Shown here in pieces: positions 40,262 to 48,226 of a stretch of DNA of 64,000 bases (the stretch's first letter is position 1; each line of letters starts with the position of its first letter). The translations under genes were made by a program, and so were the position numbers. The DNA lies in NCBI GenBank assembly GCA_020637555.1, contig JACKKF010000013.1, forward strand, positions 186,001 to 250,000, written 5' to 3'. Source of the DNA: Rhodobacter sp. (lineage in GTDB: Bacteria > Pseudomonadota > Alphaproteobacteria > Rhodobacterales > Rhodobacteraceae). Under the pieces are notes generated by a model. That model was not told the origin of the DNA and ran no database searches. It saw only the letters and a program-made list of their open reading frames with translations.

Positions 40262-41443
40262 TCAGCGCACGCTGGGTGCTGCCGTCGCCCCGTCCACCGA
40301 ACCCGTGAGCCGCTGCAGCCAGTAGGGCACCACGCTGCGTCGGCGTGCCGGGTCCTCGGTCAGCGGGGTCAGGATCACCTCGGTCGTGTTCTGAAGGGTC
40401 AGGATCGTGGCCGGCAGCAGGGGCACCGACCCTGCGGTATCGCGCGACAAGGCGGCGTTCATCGCACCCATCTGGTTCAGCAGCCCGATCAGCGCCGGCG
40501 ACGACCCGACCGTGAAATGCCCGTCGCCGCGGCTGAAGGCGCTGACATCCACCACCGTCACGCCCAGCCCCTCGACCGGCTGCGCGCTGGGCATGTTGCC
40601 CAGGCGCGCGCGCTCTCCGGTCAGGCTGGCGGACAGCATCAGAACCCGGTCGCGCTGCGAGGTGATGATCAGGAACGGTTCGGGCAGGGGGCCGATGTCG
40701 CGGACCTGCTGGCGGAACAGTTCGATATCCACATCCGGCGAAATCAGGATGACGCCGCCGATCGCGGACAGGGCCGGATCATGCGTCAGCGCCATCTGTC
40801 GCAGGGTCTCCATTGTCAGGTGGCTGCCCATGGAATGCGCCATCAGGATGATGCGGCGCGGCCCGGCGGCAGCCACGCGGCGGATCATCTGGACCATGCC
40901 GTCCCGGGCGAACAGGGCACTGTCGCGGTCATGCGCATAGGCCAGCGGCGCGCCCAGCGAGGGCCAGGAATAGTGCAGCATGACCCCCGGCAGGTTCAGG
41001 TCATGGTCCAGCTGCGCCGTTCGGAACACGCCTTCGACAAAGGTGGTGTTGAACCCATGCACGAAGATCACGGCCTCGCGTTCGTCAGGGGCCTGTTCGT
41101 TCAGCCGCTGGCGCACGGCATCCTCGAACTGGGGACCGCTCAACTGTTGGGCGTTCGCCAGCATGAAATCGCGCTCGGGGTTGCCCGCGCGGCGGCCCCT
41201 GGGGCGCGTGATCTCGCCTCGCTCGCGGTCAGGCGGGATCGAGACGGTATACCGCCCAAAGGTTTCCTCGGACTCGCGGGCCCAGCCGGGAATGTCCGGC
41301 TGGTCAGGATCCGGCCCGCGCGTGGTCGCCACCAGGATCGGCACCCAGACCGCGCCGGGGGCCGTACCCGCAACGAAATCCACCCGCTCGCGCTGGGCGC
41401 AGGCAGCCAGGAAAACCAGGGCAAGGATCGTGAGCGCGCGCAT
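40262..41443 (-). CDS. Alpha/beta-hydrolase lipoprotein (DUF900)
   Basis: A 393-residue lipoprotein. The signal MRALTILALVFLAACAQ has a lipobox with Cys15. The domain starts with VWVPILVATTRGPDP, then REAVIFVHGFNTTFVEGVFR (oxyanion region) and RIILMAHSMGSHLTMETLRQ, where Ser lies in a G-x-S-x-G-like AHSMG. GGVILISPDVDIELFRQQV and later HFTVGSSP could bring in the acid and His. This is the DUF900 esterase/lipase-like group. It would sit in the envelope. The substrate is unknown. It is convergent with the Smr gene and divergent from ilvA. Confidence 0.83.
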   Translation of the reverse strand: MRALTILALVFLAACAQRERVDFVAGTAPGAVWVPILVATTRGPDPDQPDIPGWARESEETFGRYTVSIPPDRERGEITRPRGRRAGNPERDFMLANAQQLSGPQFEDAVRQRLNEQAPDEREAVIFVHGFNTTFVEGVFRTAQLDHDLNLPGVMLHYSWPSLGAPLAYAHDRDSALFARDGMVQMIRRVAAAGPRRIILMAHSMGSHLTMETLRQMALTHDPALSAIGGVILISPDVDIELFRQQVRDIGPLPEPFLIITSQRDRVLMLSASLTGERARLGNMPSAQPVEGLGVTVVDVSAFSRGDGHFTVGSSPALIGLLNQMGAMNAALSRDTAGSVPLLPATILTLQNTTEVILTPLTEDPARRRSVVPYWLQRLTGSVDGATAAPSVR

Positions 41444-41556
41444 GACCGTTCCGAACATCCGAATGCCCGCTGCATACACCAAGCCGCGCGCGCCGTCAGG
41501 GGGGATGCGGCGGATTGTGCCTTTCCCGGCGCTTCCCCGCGCAGTAGATCAGGGGG

Positions 41557-42804
41557 ATGCGCGATATCCTCAGCTCTGCCCGCACCGCCACCGCCGAACT
41601 GCGCCAGCTGTTCGAACCGACGCCCCTGCAACGCAACGATCATCTGTCCGCCCGCCATGGCGCCGATGTCTGGCTGAAGCGCGAGGATCTGACGCCGGTG
41701 CGCAGTTACAAGATTCGCGGCGCCTTCAATGCCATGCGTCGGGTTCTGGATGGCTTGCCCGACCAGGACACCTTTGTCTGTGCCTCGGCCGGGAACCATG
41801 CGCAGGGCGTCGCCTTTGCGTGCCGGCACTTCGGCAAGCGGGGCGTGATCTTCATGCCGGTGACGACGCCGCGGCAAAAGATCGACAAGACCCGCATCTT
41901 TGGCGGCGACTCGGTCGAAATCCGCCTGACCGGTGACTATTTCGACCAGTCCCTCGCCGCCGCGCAACGCTTTTGCGCCGAGGTTGGCGCGCATTTCCTG
42001 TCGCCGTTCGACGATGACGACGTGATCGAGGGGCAGGCCTCGGTCGGGGTGGAAATCGTCGAGCAACTGGGCCGAATGCCCGATGTCATGGTCCTGCCCG
42101 TGGGTGGGGGCGGGTTGGCATCGGGGGTGCGGCGCTATTTCGCGGCGCTCGCCGCGCCGACCGCCTTTCGCTATGTCGAACCGCTGGGCGGGGCCAGCCT
42201 GACCGCCGCCCTGCGGGCCGGCGGGCCGGTGACCCTGGCGCGCGTGGACAGTTTCGTCGATGGCGCCGCCGTGGCGCGGATCGGCGAACGCCCGTTTTCG
42301 GCGCTCATGGCCGAGACCCCCGCGCAGGTGCTGCTGGCACCCGAGGACCGGATCTGTGGCACCATGCTGGAGATGCTGAACGTCGAGGGCATCGTTCTGG
42401 AACCCGCGGGCGCGCTGTCGGTCGATGCCCTGCCCGATCTGGGCGATCTGATCCGCGGACGGACGGTCGTTTGCGTGACCTCGGGCGGGAATTTCGATTT
42501 CGAACGCCTGCCCGAGGTCAAGGAACGCGCGATGCGCTGGGCCGGGACCAAGAAATACTTCATCTTGCGGATGCCCCAACGCCCCGGTGCATTGCGCGAT
42601 TTCCTTGAGATCCTGGGCCCCGAGGATGACATCGCGCGGTTTGAATACCTCAAGAAATCGGCGCGCAACTTCGGGTCGGTGCTGATCGGCATCGAAACGA
42701 GCCGTGCCGAGAACATCACCGCGCTGTTCGCCCGCATGGATGCGGCGGGCTTCGATTATCGGGACGTGACAGTGGACGAAACACTGGCGAATTTCCTGGT
42801 CTGA
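41557..42804 (+). CDS. ilvA: Threonine ammonia-lyase (threonine dehydratase)
   Basis: A 415-residue PLP enzyme making 2-oxobutanoate from threonine, the first step to isoleucine. The PLP lysine is Lys52 in TPVRSYKIRGAFNAM. Other landmarks are FVCASAGNHAQGVAFACRHF, VLPVGGGGLASGV (phosphate-binding Gly loop) and VCVTSGGNFDFERL. The C-terminal 80 residues (YFILRMPQRPGALRDFLEIL then FEYLKKSARNFGSVLIGIE) are an ACT-like regulatory domain, single rather than double, as in the shorter biosynthetic forms. AGGGGG lies directly before the ATG. Confidence 0.92.
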   Translation: MRDILSSARTATAELRQLFEPTPLQRNDHLSARHGADVWLKREDLTPVRSYKIRGAFNAMRRVLDGLPDQDTFVCASAGNHAQGVAFACRHFGKRGVIFMPVTTPRQKIDKTRIFGGDSVEIRLTGDYFDQSLAAAQRFCAEVGAHFLSPFDDDDVIEGQASVGVEIVEQLGRMPDVMVLPVGGGGLASGVRRYFAALAAPTAFRYVEPLGGASLTAALRAGGPVTLARVDSFVDGAAVARIGERPFSALMAETPAQVLLAPEDRICGTMLEMLNVEGIVLEPAGALSVDALPDLGDLIRGRTVVCVTSGGNFDFERLPEVKERAMRWAGTKKYFILRMPQRPGALRDFLEILGPEDDIARFEYLKKSARNFGSVLIGIETSRAENITALFARMDAAGFDYRDVTVDETLANFLV

Positions 42805-42836
42805 TCCGCCGCCGAGACACCTTGAGGTCCGCGCCT

Positions 42837-43163
42837 TCAGGCCGCCCGCTGCGCCAGTCCGGCCAGGAACTGCTCTCGCGACGTTGCATGGCAGCGCCGG
42901 ATCGCCGCCAGATCCACCTGCCCGCCCCGGCCGGCATTCGCCTGGTGCTCGCCCTCGGCGCAAAGCGTGGCAAAGTCGCGAAAGCCCAGGTTCAACGCCG
43001 CCCCCTTGAGGAAATGCAGACCCGCGGCCAGCGCGCCGTCGTCGTTGCAATCGTCCAGTTGCGCGAGTCCCTCTGTGACCTCCTCAAGGAACACCGCGAC
43101 GATATCGGCAAACGCATCGCCCATGTCATCACGCAGTTCGTCCACCTGTGCCCAGTCGATCAT
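42837..43163 (-). CDS. Hpt (histidine phosphotransfer) domain protein
   Basis: A 108-residue protein that is one four-helix Hpt domain. The phosphoacceptor is His50 in AGLHFLKGAALNLGF, matching the H-x-x-K-G motif. The start is MIDWAQVDELRDDMGDAFAD, with GAAAGGAGCGG upstream. It would carry phosphate between a histidine kinase and a response regulator. It is divergent from the response regulator-phosphatase gene 130 bases away, and the two resemble the HptB/HsbR pair of Pseudomonas aeruginosa. No kinase gene lies in the window. Confidence 0.85.
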   Translation of the reverse strand: MIDWAQVDELRDDMGDAFADIVAVFLEEVTEGLAQLDDCNDDGALAAGLHFLKGAALNLGFRDFATLCAEGEHQANAGRGGQVDLAAIRRCHATSREQFLAGLAQRAA

Positions 43164-43294
43164 CGTCCGCTCCTTTCGTCGTGTGCAGCGTGACATGCAA
43201 CCGATGAGCGAAATCCTAACGTGAAAAAACAACTGAAAACAATTGTCGGTTTCAGAAGTTGTTAAAGGGGTTGGGGCAGAACCGGACCGAGTTC

Positions 43295-44605
43295 ATGAAA
43301 AGGTGTGCCGTGTCGTCCATCCAAACCAGTGCCGTGACCACCCCGCCGCCCGCGTTTCCGGCGGATGGGGTCATTCGCAACGTCCTGATCGTCGATGATT
43401 CGCGCGCGCAGCGCATGATGGTCGAGACGGGGCTGCGCGGGCGTGGTTTCACCGTGCATCACGCCGCCTCCGGGGCCGAGGCGCTGGATCTGTGCGCGCG
43501 GATCGACTTCGACCTGGTGCTGTCGGACTGGATGATGCCGGGGATGACCGGCGTCGATTTCTGCCGGCTGCTGCGCGAGCGTCCCAGCGACCGCTACATC
43601 TACTTCATCCTGCTCACCTCGAAATCCGACAAGGCCGCCGTGGCCGAGGGGCTGGATGTCGGCGCGGACGATTTTCTGACCAAACCGCTGGACCCGGGCG
43701 AATTGCGCGCCCGCGTGAACGCCGGCGCGCGCGTTCTGGCCATGGAGCGCGCGCTCAGGGGCAGCAACCTGTTGCTCAGCGATGCGCTGGCGAAACTGCA
43801 CACGCTCTATGATTCGCTCGACCGCGATCTGGTCGAGGCCCGCAATCTGCAACAATCCCTGCTGCGCGAGCGCCACCATCGCACGGCCGAGGGGCGGGTC
43901 AGCCTGCTGCTGCGCCCCTCGGGGCCGGTCGGCGGGGACATGGTCGGTTTCTTCGATATCGGCGCGCATCAGACCGGGCTCTACGCCTTTGACGTTTCGG
44001 GGCATGGCGTGACCTCGGCGCTGATGACCGCGCGGCTTTCGGGGCTTTTGACCGGCGCCTCGCCGGATCACAACATCGCCATGTCGGTTGGATCATCGGG
44101 TCCCGCTGGCCGCCCTCCGGCCGAGGTCGCGGCAGCCATGAACCGCCTCATGTTGTCAGAGATACAGACCGAACGCTATGTGACCCTCGCCTATGCCGAG
44201 ATCGACCGCACGAGCGGACTGGTGCGCCTGGTTCAGGCCGGGCATCCGCATCCGATGGTGCAACATGCCTCGGGGCGGGTCAGTCGCCTGGGCAGCGGTG
44301 GTCTGCCGGTGGGCTTGCTTGAGGGGGCGCACTATTCCGGGTTCCAGACCCGCCTGCGCCCCGGCGACCGCCTGCTGCTGGTATCGGACGGCGTCACCGA
44401 ATGCCCTGATCCTCAGGGCGAGGAACTGGGGGCCGAGGGGCTGGAACGTATCCTGCGAACCCTCGCCGGCCTGCATGACACCGCGCTTCTGGATGCGTTG
44501 ATGTGGGAACTGGCGCGCTGGCATGGGTCCGAGGATTTTCCCGACGATGTCAGTTGCGCCTTGTTCGAATATGACGGCCCCGCGACCGGGGACCGCGCGC
44601 CTTGA
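43295..44605 (+). CDS. Response regulator with SpoIIE/PP2C phosphatase output
   Basis: A 436-residue two-domain signalling protein. Receiver domain, residues 27-145: VLIVDDSRAQ (acidic pocket), phosphoacceptor Asp78 in DLVLSDWMMPGMTG, LLTSKSD and the Lys in FLTKPLDPGE. A coiled-coil linker (LYDSLDRDLVEARNLQQSLL) leads to a PPM/PP2C-SpoIIE phosphatase, about 185-430, with metal-site segments PVGGDMVGFFDIG, AFDVSGHGVTSALMTARLSG and LLLVSDGVTECPD. Such proteins usually dephosphorylate an anti-anti-sigma (STAS) partner. ATG 43295 is chosen; its ribosome-binding site is weak and a TTG at 43259 is possible. The Hpt protein encoded divergently is its probable phosphodonor. Confidence 0.88.
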   Translation: MKRCAVSSIQTSAVTTPPPAFPADGVIRNVLIVDDSRAQRMMVETGLRGRGFTVHHAASGAEALDLCARIDFDLVLSDWMMPGMTGVDFCRLLRERPSDRYIYFILLTSKSDKAAVAEGLDVGADDFLTKPLDPGELRARVNAGARVLAMERALRGSNLLLSDALAKLHTLYDSLDRDLVEARNLQQSLLRERHHRTAEGRVSLLLRPSGPVGGDMVGFFDIGAHQTGLYAFDVSGHGVTSALMTARLSGLLTGASPDHNIAMSVGSSGPAGRPPAEVAAAMNRLMLSEIQTERYVTLAYAEIDRTSGLVRLVQAGHPHPMVQHASGRVSRLGSGGLPVGLLEGAHYSGFQTRLRPGDRLLLVSDGVTECPDPQGEELGAEGLERILRTLAGLHDTALLDALMWELARWHGSEDFPDDVSCALFEYDGPATGDRAP

Positions 44606-44700
44606 CCTGCGGCTGCGGTCCTGCCGCCGCCGGGCACGCGGGCCATCGCCCGGCCCCGGCCCCTCGCGTTGCGCTGCCGGGGCGATCCCTGCGGCGCCGG

Positions 44701-45909
44701 TCAGTCGCGGCTGAAACGCGCCGCCAGTTCGACATGGGCCGACCAGCGGAACTGGTCGACCACCTGAACCCAGTCCAACCGATAGCCCGCTGCCGCCAGC
44801 GTGCGGGCATCCCGCGCAAAGGTGACCGGGTTGCAACTGACATGCGCGATCACGGGAACGGCAGCGCGTGCCAGTTCGGCCACCTGCGCCTCGGCGCCCG
44901 CGCGGGGCGGGTCGATGACCACGGCATCGAATCGCGCCAGCTCTTCGGGCAGCAACGGACGACGAAAGAGATCGCGCGCCTCGGTTGTCACCCGCTTCAG
45001 CCCGGTCGCGCTGCGCCAGCCCCGGTCCAGCGCGGCCAGCATCGCCGCGGCACCTTCGACCGCGTGGACCTCGGCGGTTTCGGCCAGTGGCAGCGCAAAT
45101 GTCCCGCATCCCGCGAACAGGTCCGCGACGTGGCGCGCGGGGCCCAGGGCATCGCGCACCGCATCCAGCAAGCCGGCCTCGCCCTGCGGGGTGGCCTGCA
45201 GGAAGGCGCCCGGCGGCGGCGAGACCAGCGCGCGGCCCATCGCAAGAACCGGCGGCTCTTCCTGCACGAGGATCTCGCCATTCCAGGACAGGCGCACCAG
45301 GGAATGCCGCGCAGCGATCCCGGGAAGCGTCTGGCGCAAGATCGCATCCAGCGGCTTCCCGCCCTCGACCGCGATTTCGACACCCTGCCGGAACAGGGTC
45401 GCCGTCAGCCGCATTTCGGCCTTGCGCGAGGCCCCCTCGATCACCAGCGCCTCCATCGCGGGCAGGGCGGCCAGCAGAGCAGGGTCCAGCAACCGGCAAT
45501 CGGGCACGGCCGTGACCGTGTCCGAAGCACGCCCGTGGAATCCCACCAGCGCCCCGGATTTGAGCCGCCGCCCGGTCAGCGTGGCCCGCCGCCGCGTTCC
45601 GGGGGGCGAGGTCAGGACAGGGCGAAATGGCGCGGCGATTCCCTGTGCCGACAGCGCCTGGCTGACGACCGCGGTTTTCCAATCCGCAACAAACGCATCA
45701 GAGGCATGCATCAGGGCGCAGCCGCCGCAGGCCTTGTAGTGCCGGCACGGCGCCGACACCCGGTGCGGCGATGGGGTCAGGATACGCGGTAGCGCCACGC
45801 GGCCGTCGACCGCGACCCCCTCGACGGTTTCACCGGGCAACACGCGGGAAAAGACCAGCCCCTCTCCGACACCCTCGCCGCGCAGTGTCAATCGTTCGAT
45901 CCGGGTCAT
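44701..45909 (-). CDS. 23S rRNA (uracil-C5) methyltransferase, RlmD/TrmA family
   Basis: A 402-residue SAM methyltransferase forming m5U in RNA. Cys55, Cys61 and Cys64 (PCRHYKACGGC) plus Cys in VPDCRLLD would bind a 4Fe-4S cluster, as in RlmD. The SAM domain has VADLFAGCGTFALPLAETAE; FDAVVIDPPRAGAEAQVAE follows; the catalytic Cys is in HVSCNPVTFARDARTLAAAG. The N-terminal TRAM domain is reduced or short compared with E. coli RlmD. Whether it modifies U747 or U1939 of 23S rRNA cannot be read, so no symbol is given. ATG 45909 is preferred to the longer frame to 45993. Confidence 0.88.
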   Translation of the reverse strand: MTRIERLTLRGEGVGEGLVFSRVLPGETVEGVAVDGRVALPRILTPSPHRVSAPCRHYKACGGCALMHASDAFVADWKTAVVSQALSAQGIAAPFRPVLTSPPGTRRRATLTGRRLKSGALVGFHGRASDTVTAVPDCRLLDPALLAALPAMEALVIEGASRKAEMRLTATLFRQGVEIAVEGGKPLDAILRQTLPGIAARHSLVRLSWNGEILVQEEPPVLAMGRALVSPPPGAFLQATPQGEAGLLDAVRDALGPARHVADLFAGCGTFALPLAETAEVHAVEGAAAMLAALDRGWRSATGLKRVTTEARDLFRRPLLPEELARFDAVVIDPPRAGAEAQVAELARAAVPVIAHVSCNPVTFARDARTLAAAGYRLDWVQVVDQFRWSAHVELAARFSRD

Positions 45910-45964
45910 GCGGCGGACCACCGCGACGCGGGTGCTGGGCGTGCCGGCTCGTGCCGTTGCGCGA

Positions 45965-46384
45965 TCACGCCGGCACCGCCGGGGAAAAGGCATACCCCTC
46001 GGGTGAAAGGATCGTCGCCTCGCGCAGACCGTGCGGTTTCACCGCCGGGTCCTCGATCACCAGGCCGCCAAAGGCCGCGGCTTGCGCCACCGCCGTGTCG
46101 GGGTCGATGCCGAACAGGTAGAACTGCGCCCCGGCGCCGCGTGGCGGGCTTTCGGGCAGCATGCCCATCAGCGGATGGGCGCCGAACGTGCCGTCCGAAT
46201 GCAGCTGAATCAGCACCGTGTCATGGCTGATCAGGGCGAAATCGGCGCTGAGCCGGTGAACGCCCAGCCCGAAAACCCCCTGCAGGAACCACGCCATCGC
46301 GCGCACGTCGCGGCACAGCAGGTTCACGCCCAGCCCGCTTAGGCTGCGCCCGAAATCGGCGGCATCGACAGTTTCCAGATCCAT
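45965..46384 (-). CDS. VOC (glyoxalase/bleomycin-resistance) superfamily protein
   Basis: A 139-residue protein with the paired beta-alpha-beta-beta-beta modules of the VOC fold. LGVNLLCRDVRAMAWFLQGV then FGLGVHRLSADFALI and VLIQLHSDG form the first half; AQFYLFGIDPDTAVAQAAA then GGLVIEDPAVKPHGLREATI and LSPEGYAFSP the second. Metal ligands are not obvious, so it may bind a small molecule or act as a lyase or dioxygenase. ATG 46384 touches the stop of the ABC exporter gene (TGATG); a GTG three bases upstream is an alternative. It is the third gene of the exporter unit. Confidence 0.8.
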   Translation of the reverse strand: MDLETVDAADFGRSLSGLGVNLLCRDVRAMAWFLQGVFGLGVHRLSADFALISHDTVLIQLHSDGTFGAHPLMGMLPESPPRGAGAQFYLFGIDPDTAVAQAAAFGGLVIEDPAVKPHGLREATILSPEGYAFSPAVPA

Positions 46385-48225
46385 CACGCGTCCTCGTTCT
46401 CGTCCTCGTCCACACCCAGAAATCCGCCCGACTGGCGCGCCCAGAACCGCGCATAGCGGCCCCCTTGCGCCAGAAGGGCATCATGGGTGCCTTCCTCGAC
46501 GATCCGCCCGGCGTCAAGCACGATGATGCGGTCCATCCGGGCGATGGTGGACAGACGGTGCGCGATTGCCAGCACCGTCTTGCCCGCCATGACCTGACCC
46601 AGGGCTTTCTGGATCTGCGCTTCGACCTCGCTGTCCAGGGCCGAGGTCGCCTCGTCCAGCACCAGAATGGGCGCGTCCTTCAGAAACGCGCGGGCCAGCG
46701 CGATCCGCTGCCGCTGCCCACCCGACAGCCGCACGCCACGTTCACCCAGTTGGGCGTCATAGCCCGTGCGCCCGCCGGAATCGCGCAGGTTCAGGATGAA
46801 CTCATGCGCCTCGGCGGCCCTGGCGGCGGCGATCAGCGCATCCTCGGTTGCGTCGGGGCGCCCATAGCGGATGTTGTCGCGGGCGGACCGGTTGAACATC
46901 GCGGTGTCTTGCGTGACCATGCCGATCTGGCGCCGCAAGCTTTCCTGCGTGACGCCCCGCACGTCGATCCCGTCGATCCTGACCGCGCCTTTTTCGGTGT
47001 CGTAGAGCCTGAGCAGCAGGGCAACCAGTGTCGATTTCCCCGCGCCCGAGGCACCGACAATGCCGATGCGTTCGCCGGGGTGGATCGTGAGGTTCAGATC
47101 CACCACGCCGCCGCTGCGCCGCCCATAGGCAAAAGTGACCGAGTCAAACCGGATCTCGCCCTGAACGGGGGGCAGATCGGTCGCCCCGGCGCTGTCGGTC
47201 AGCGCGTGCGGGGCGGACAGGGTGCGCATGCCGTCCTCGACCTCGCCGACATTGCCGTAAATGCCCATCAGCGTGAAACTGACCCAGCCGGTCATCTGCG
47301 CCAGGCGGATCGCCACGGTTCCGGCGGCGACGATGGCCCCGGTCGAGGCCTGCCCCAACGTCCACAGCCAGAGTGTTCCGCCGACCAGCAGCACCGGCAG
47401 CAGGCCGGCGATCAGCATCAGCGCGATGCGGAAACTGGCCGACACCCGACCATAGGACAGCACCCGTTCGCGATAGCCCTGCATCGCGTCCAGGGCATTG
47501 CGGTCCTCGTGCCGGGCGTGGGCAAACAGTTTCACGGTGCGGATGTTGGTGATCGTGTCCACGACATGGCCCGTGACCATCGCGCGCGCCCCGGCGCGGG
47601 CGGCGGCGCGTTTGCGGATATGCGGCATGAACAGGCGGATCAGCGCCAGATACACCACCGACCAGGCCACCAGCACCAGCCCCAGCCGCCAGTCGATGCT
47701 GCCCACCAGCGCGGCCGAACCGACAAGCGAGGACAGCGCGAAGGCAACGGTGTTGATGCTTTCGGCCACCACCTCGGTCAGGGCGCGGGCTGTCTGGATC
47801 TGCTTCTGGGCGATCCGCCCGGCGAAATCGTTGTCGAAAAAACCGATGTCCTGCCCCATCGTGAAGCGGTTCAGCCGCGACAGCACCAGCGGTTCCACAT
47901 TCGGTGCGATGGTCAGGAAGTTGGCCGCGCTGTTCAGGCCGAAGGCCAGCGGCCTGAGCAACAGGAAGAATGCGGCAAAGGCCAGCAGCATCGCCCAGTT
48001 GTCGGCAAAGAAGGTGGCGATCTGGCCGCCTGTCGCCGCATCGACCACCATGCCCATGACGAGGGCCGACAGGACCTCGGTCACGCCGCCCGCGGCTGAG
48101 ATCGCGGTGGCGATCCAGATGCCCGGCCAGGCGCCTTTCAGCGCCCAGCGAATGAAGGCCCCCAACCGGTTGGGCGGTGGCCCCTCGGCCGGGTGGAACG
48201 GGTGGATGAGTGTCGATAGGGGCAT
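46384..48225 (-). CDS. ABC exporter half-transporter, subunit 2
   Basis: A 613-residue half-transporter. Six spans lie in residues 30-330 (GIWIATAISAAGGVTEVLSA is TM1). The nucleotide-binding domain runs from about residue 370: Walker A GIVGASGAGKST, Q-loop in IGMVTQDTAMFNRS, signature RLSGGQRQRIALARAFL, Walker B ILVLDEATSALDSE and the H-loop IAHRLSTI. All catalytic residues are present. It is highly similar to the gene encoded 1 base upstream (48227-50110), so the two likely form a heterodimer. The family (MsbA/MdlAB-like, ABCB type) exports lipids, drugs or peptides; the cargo is unknown. Confidence 0.9.
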   Translation of the reverse strand: MPLSTLIHPFHPAEGPPPNRLGAFIRWALKGAWPGIWIATAISAAGGVTEVLSALVMGMVVDAATGGQIATFFADNWAMLLAFAAFFLLLRPLAFGLNSAANFLTIAPNVEPLVLSRLNRFTMGQDIGFFDNDFAGRIAQKQIQTARALTEVVAESINTVAFALSSLVGSAALVGSIDWRLGLVLVAWSVVYLALIRLFMPHIRKRAAARAGARAMVTGHVVDTITNIRTVKLFAHARHEDRNALDAMQGYRERVLSYGRVSASFRIALMLIAGLLPVLLVGGTLWLWTLGQASTGAIVAAGTVAIRLAQMTGWVSFTLMGIYGNVGEVEDGMRTLSAPHALTDSAGATDLPPVQGEIRFDSVTFAYGRRSGGVVDLNLTIHPGERIGIVGASGAGKSTLVALLLRLYDTEKGAVRIDGIDVRGVTQESLRRQIGMVTQDTAMFNRSARDNIRYGRPDATEDALIAAARAAEAHEFILNLRDSGGRTGYDAQLGERGVRLSGGQRQRIALARAFLKDAPILVLDEATSALDSEVEAQIQKALGQVMAGKTVLAIAHRLSTIARMDRIIVLDAGRIVEEGTHDALLAQGGRYARFWARQSGGFLGVDEDENEDA

Positions 48226-48226
48226 G

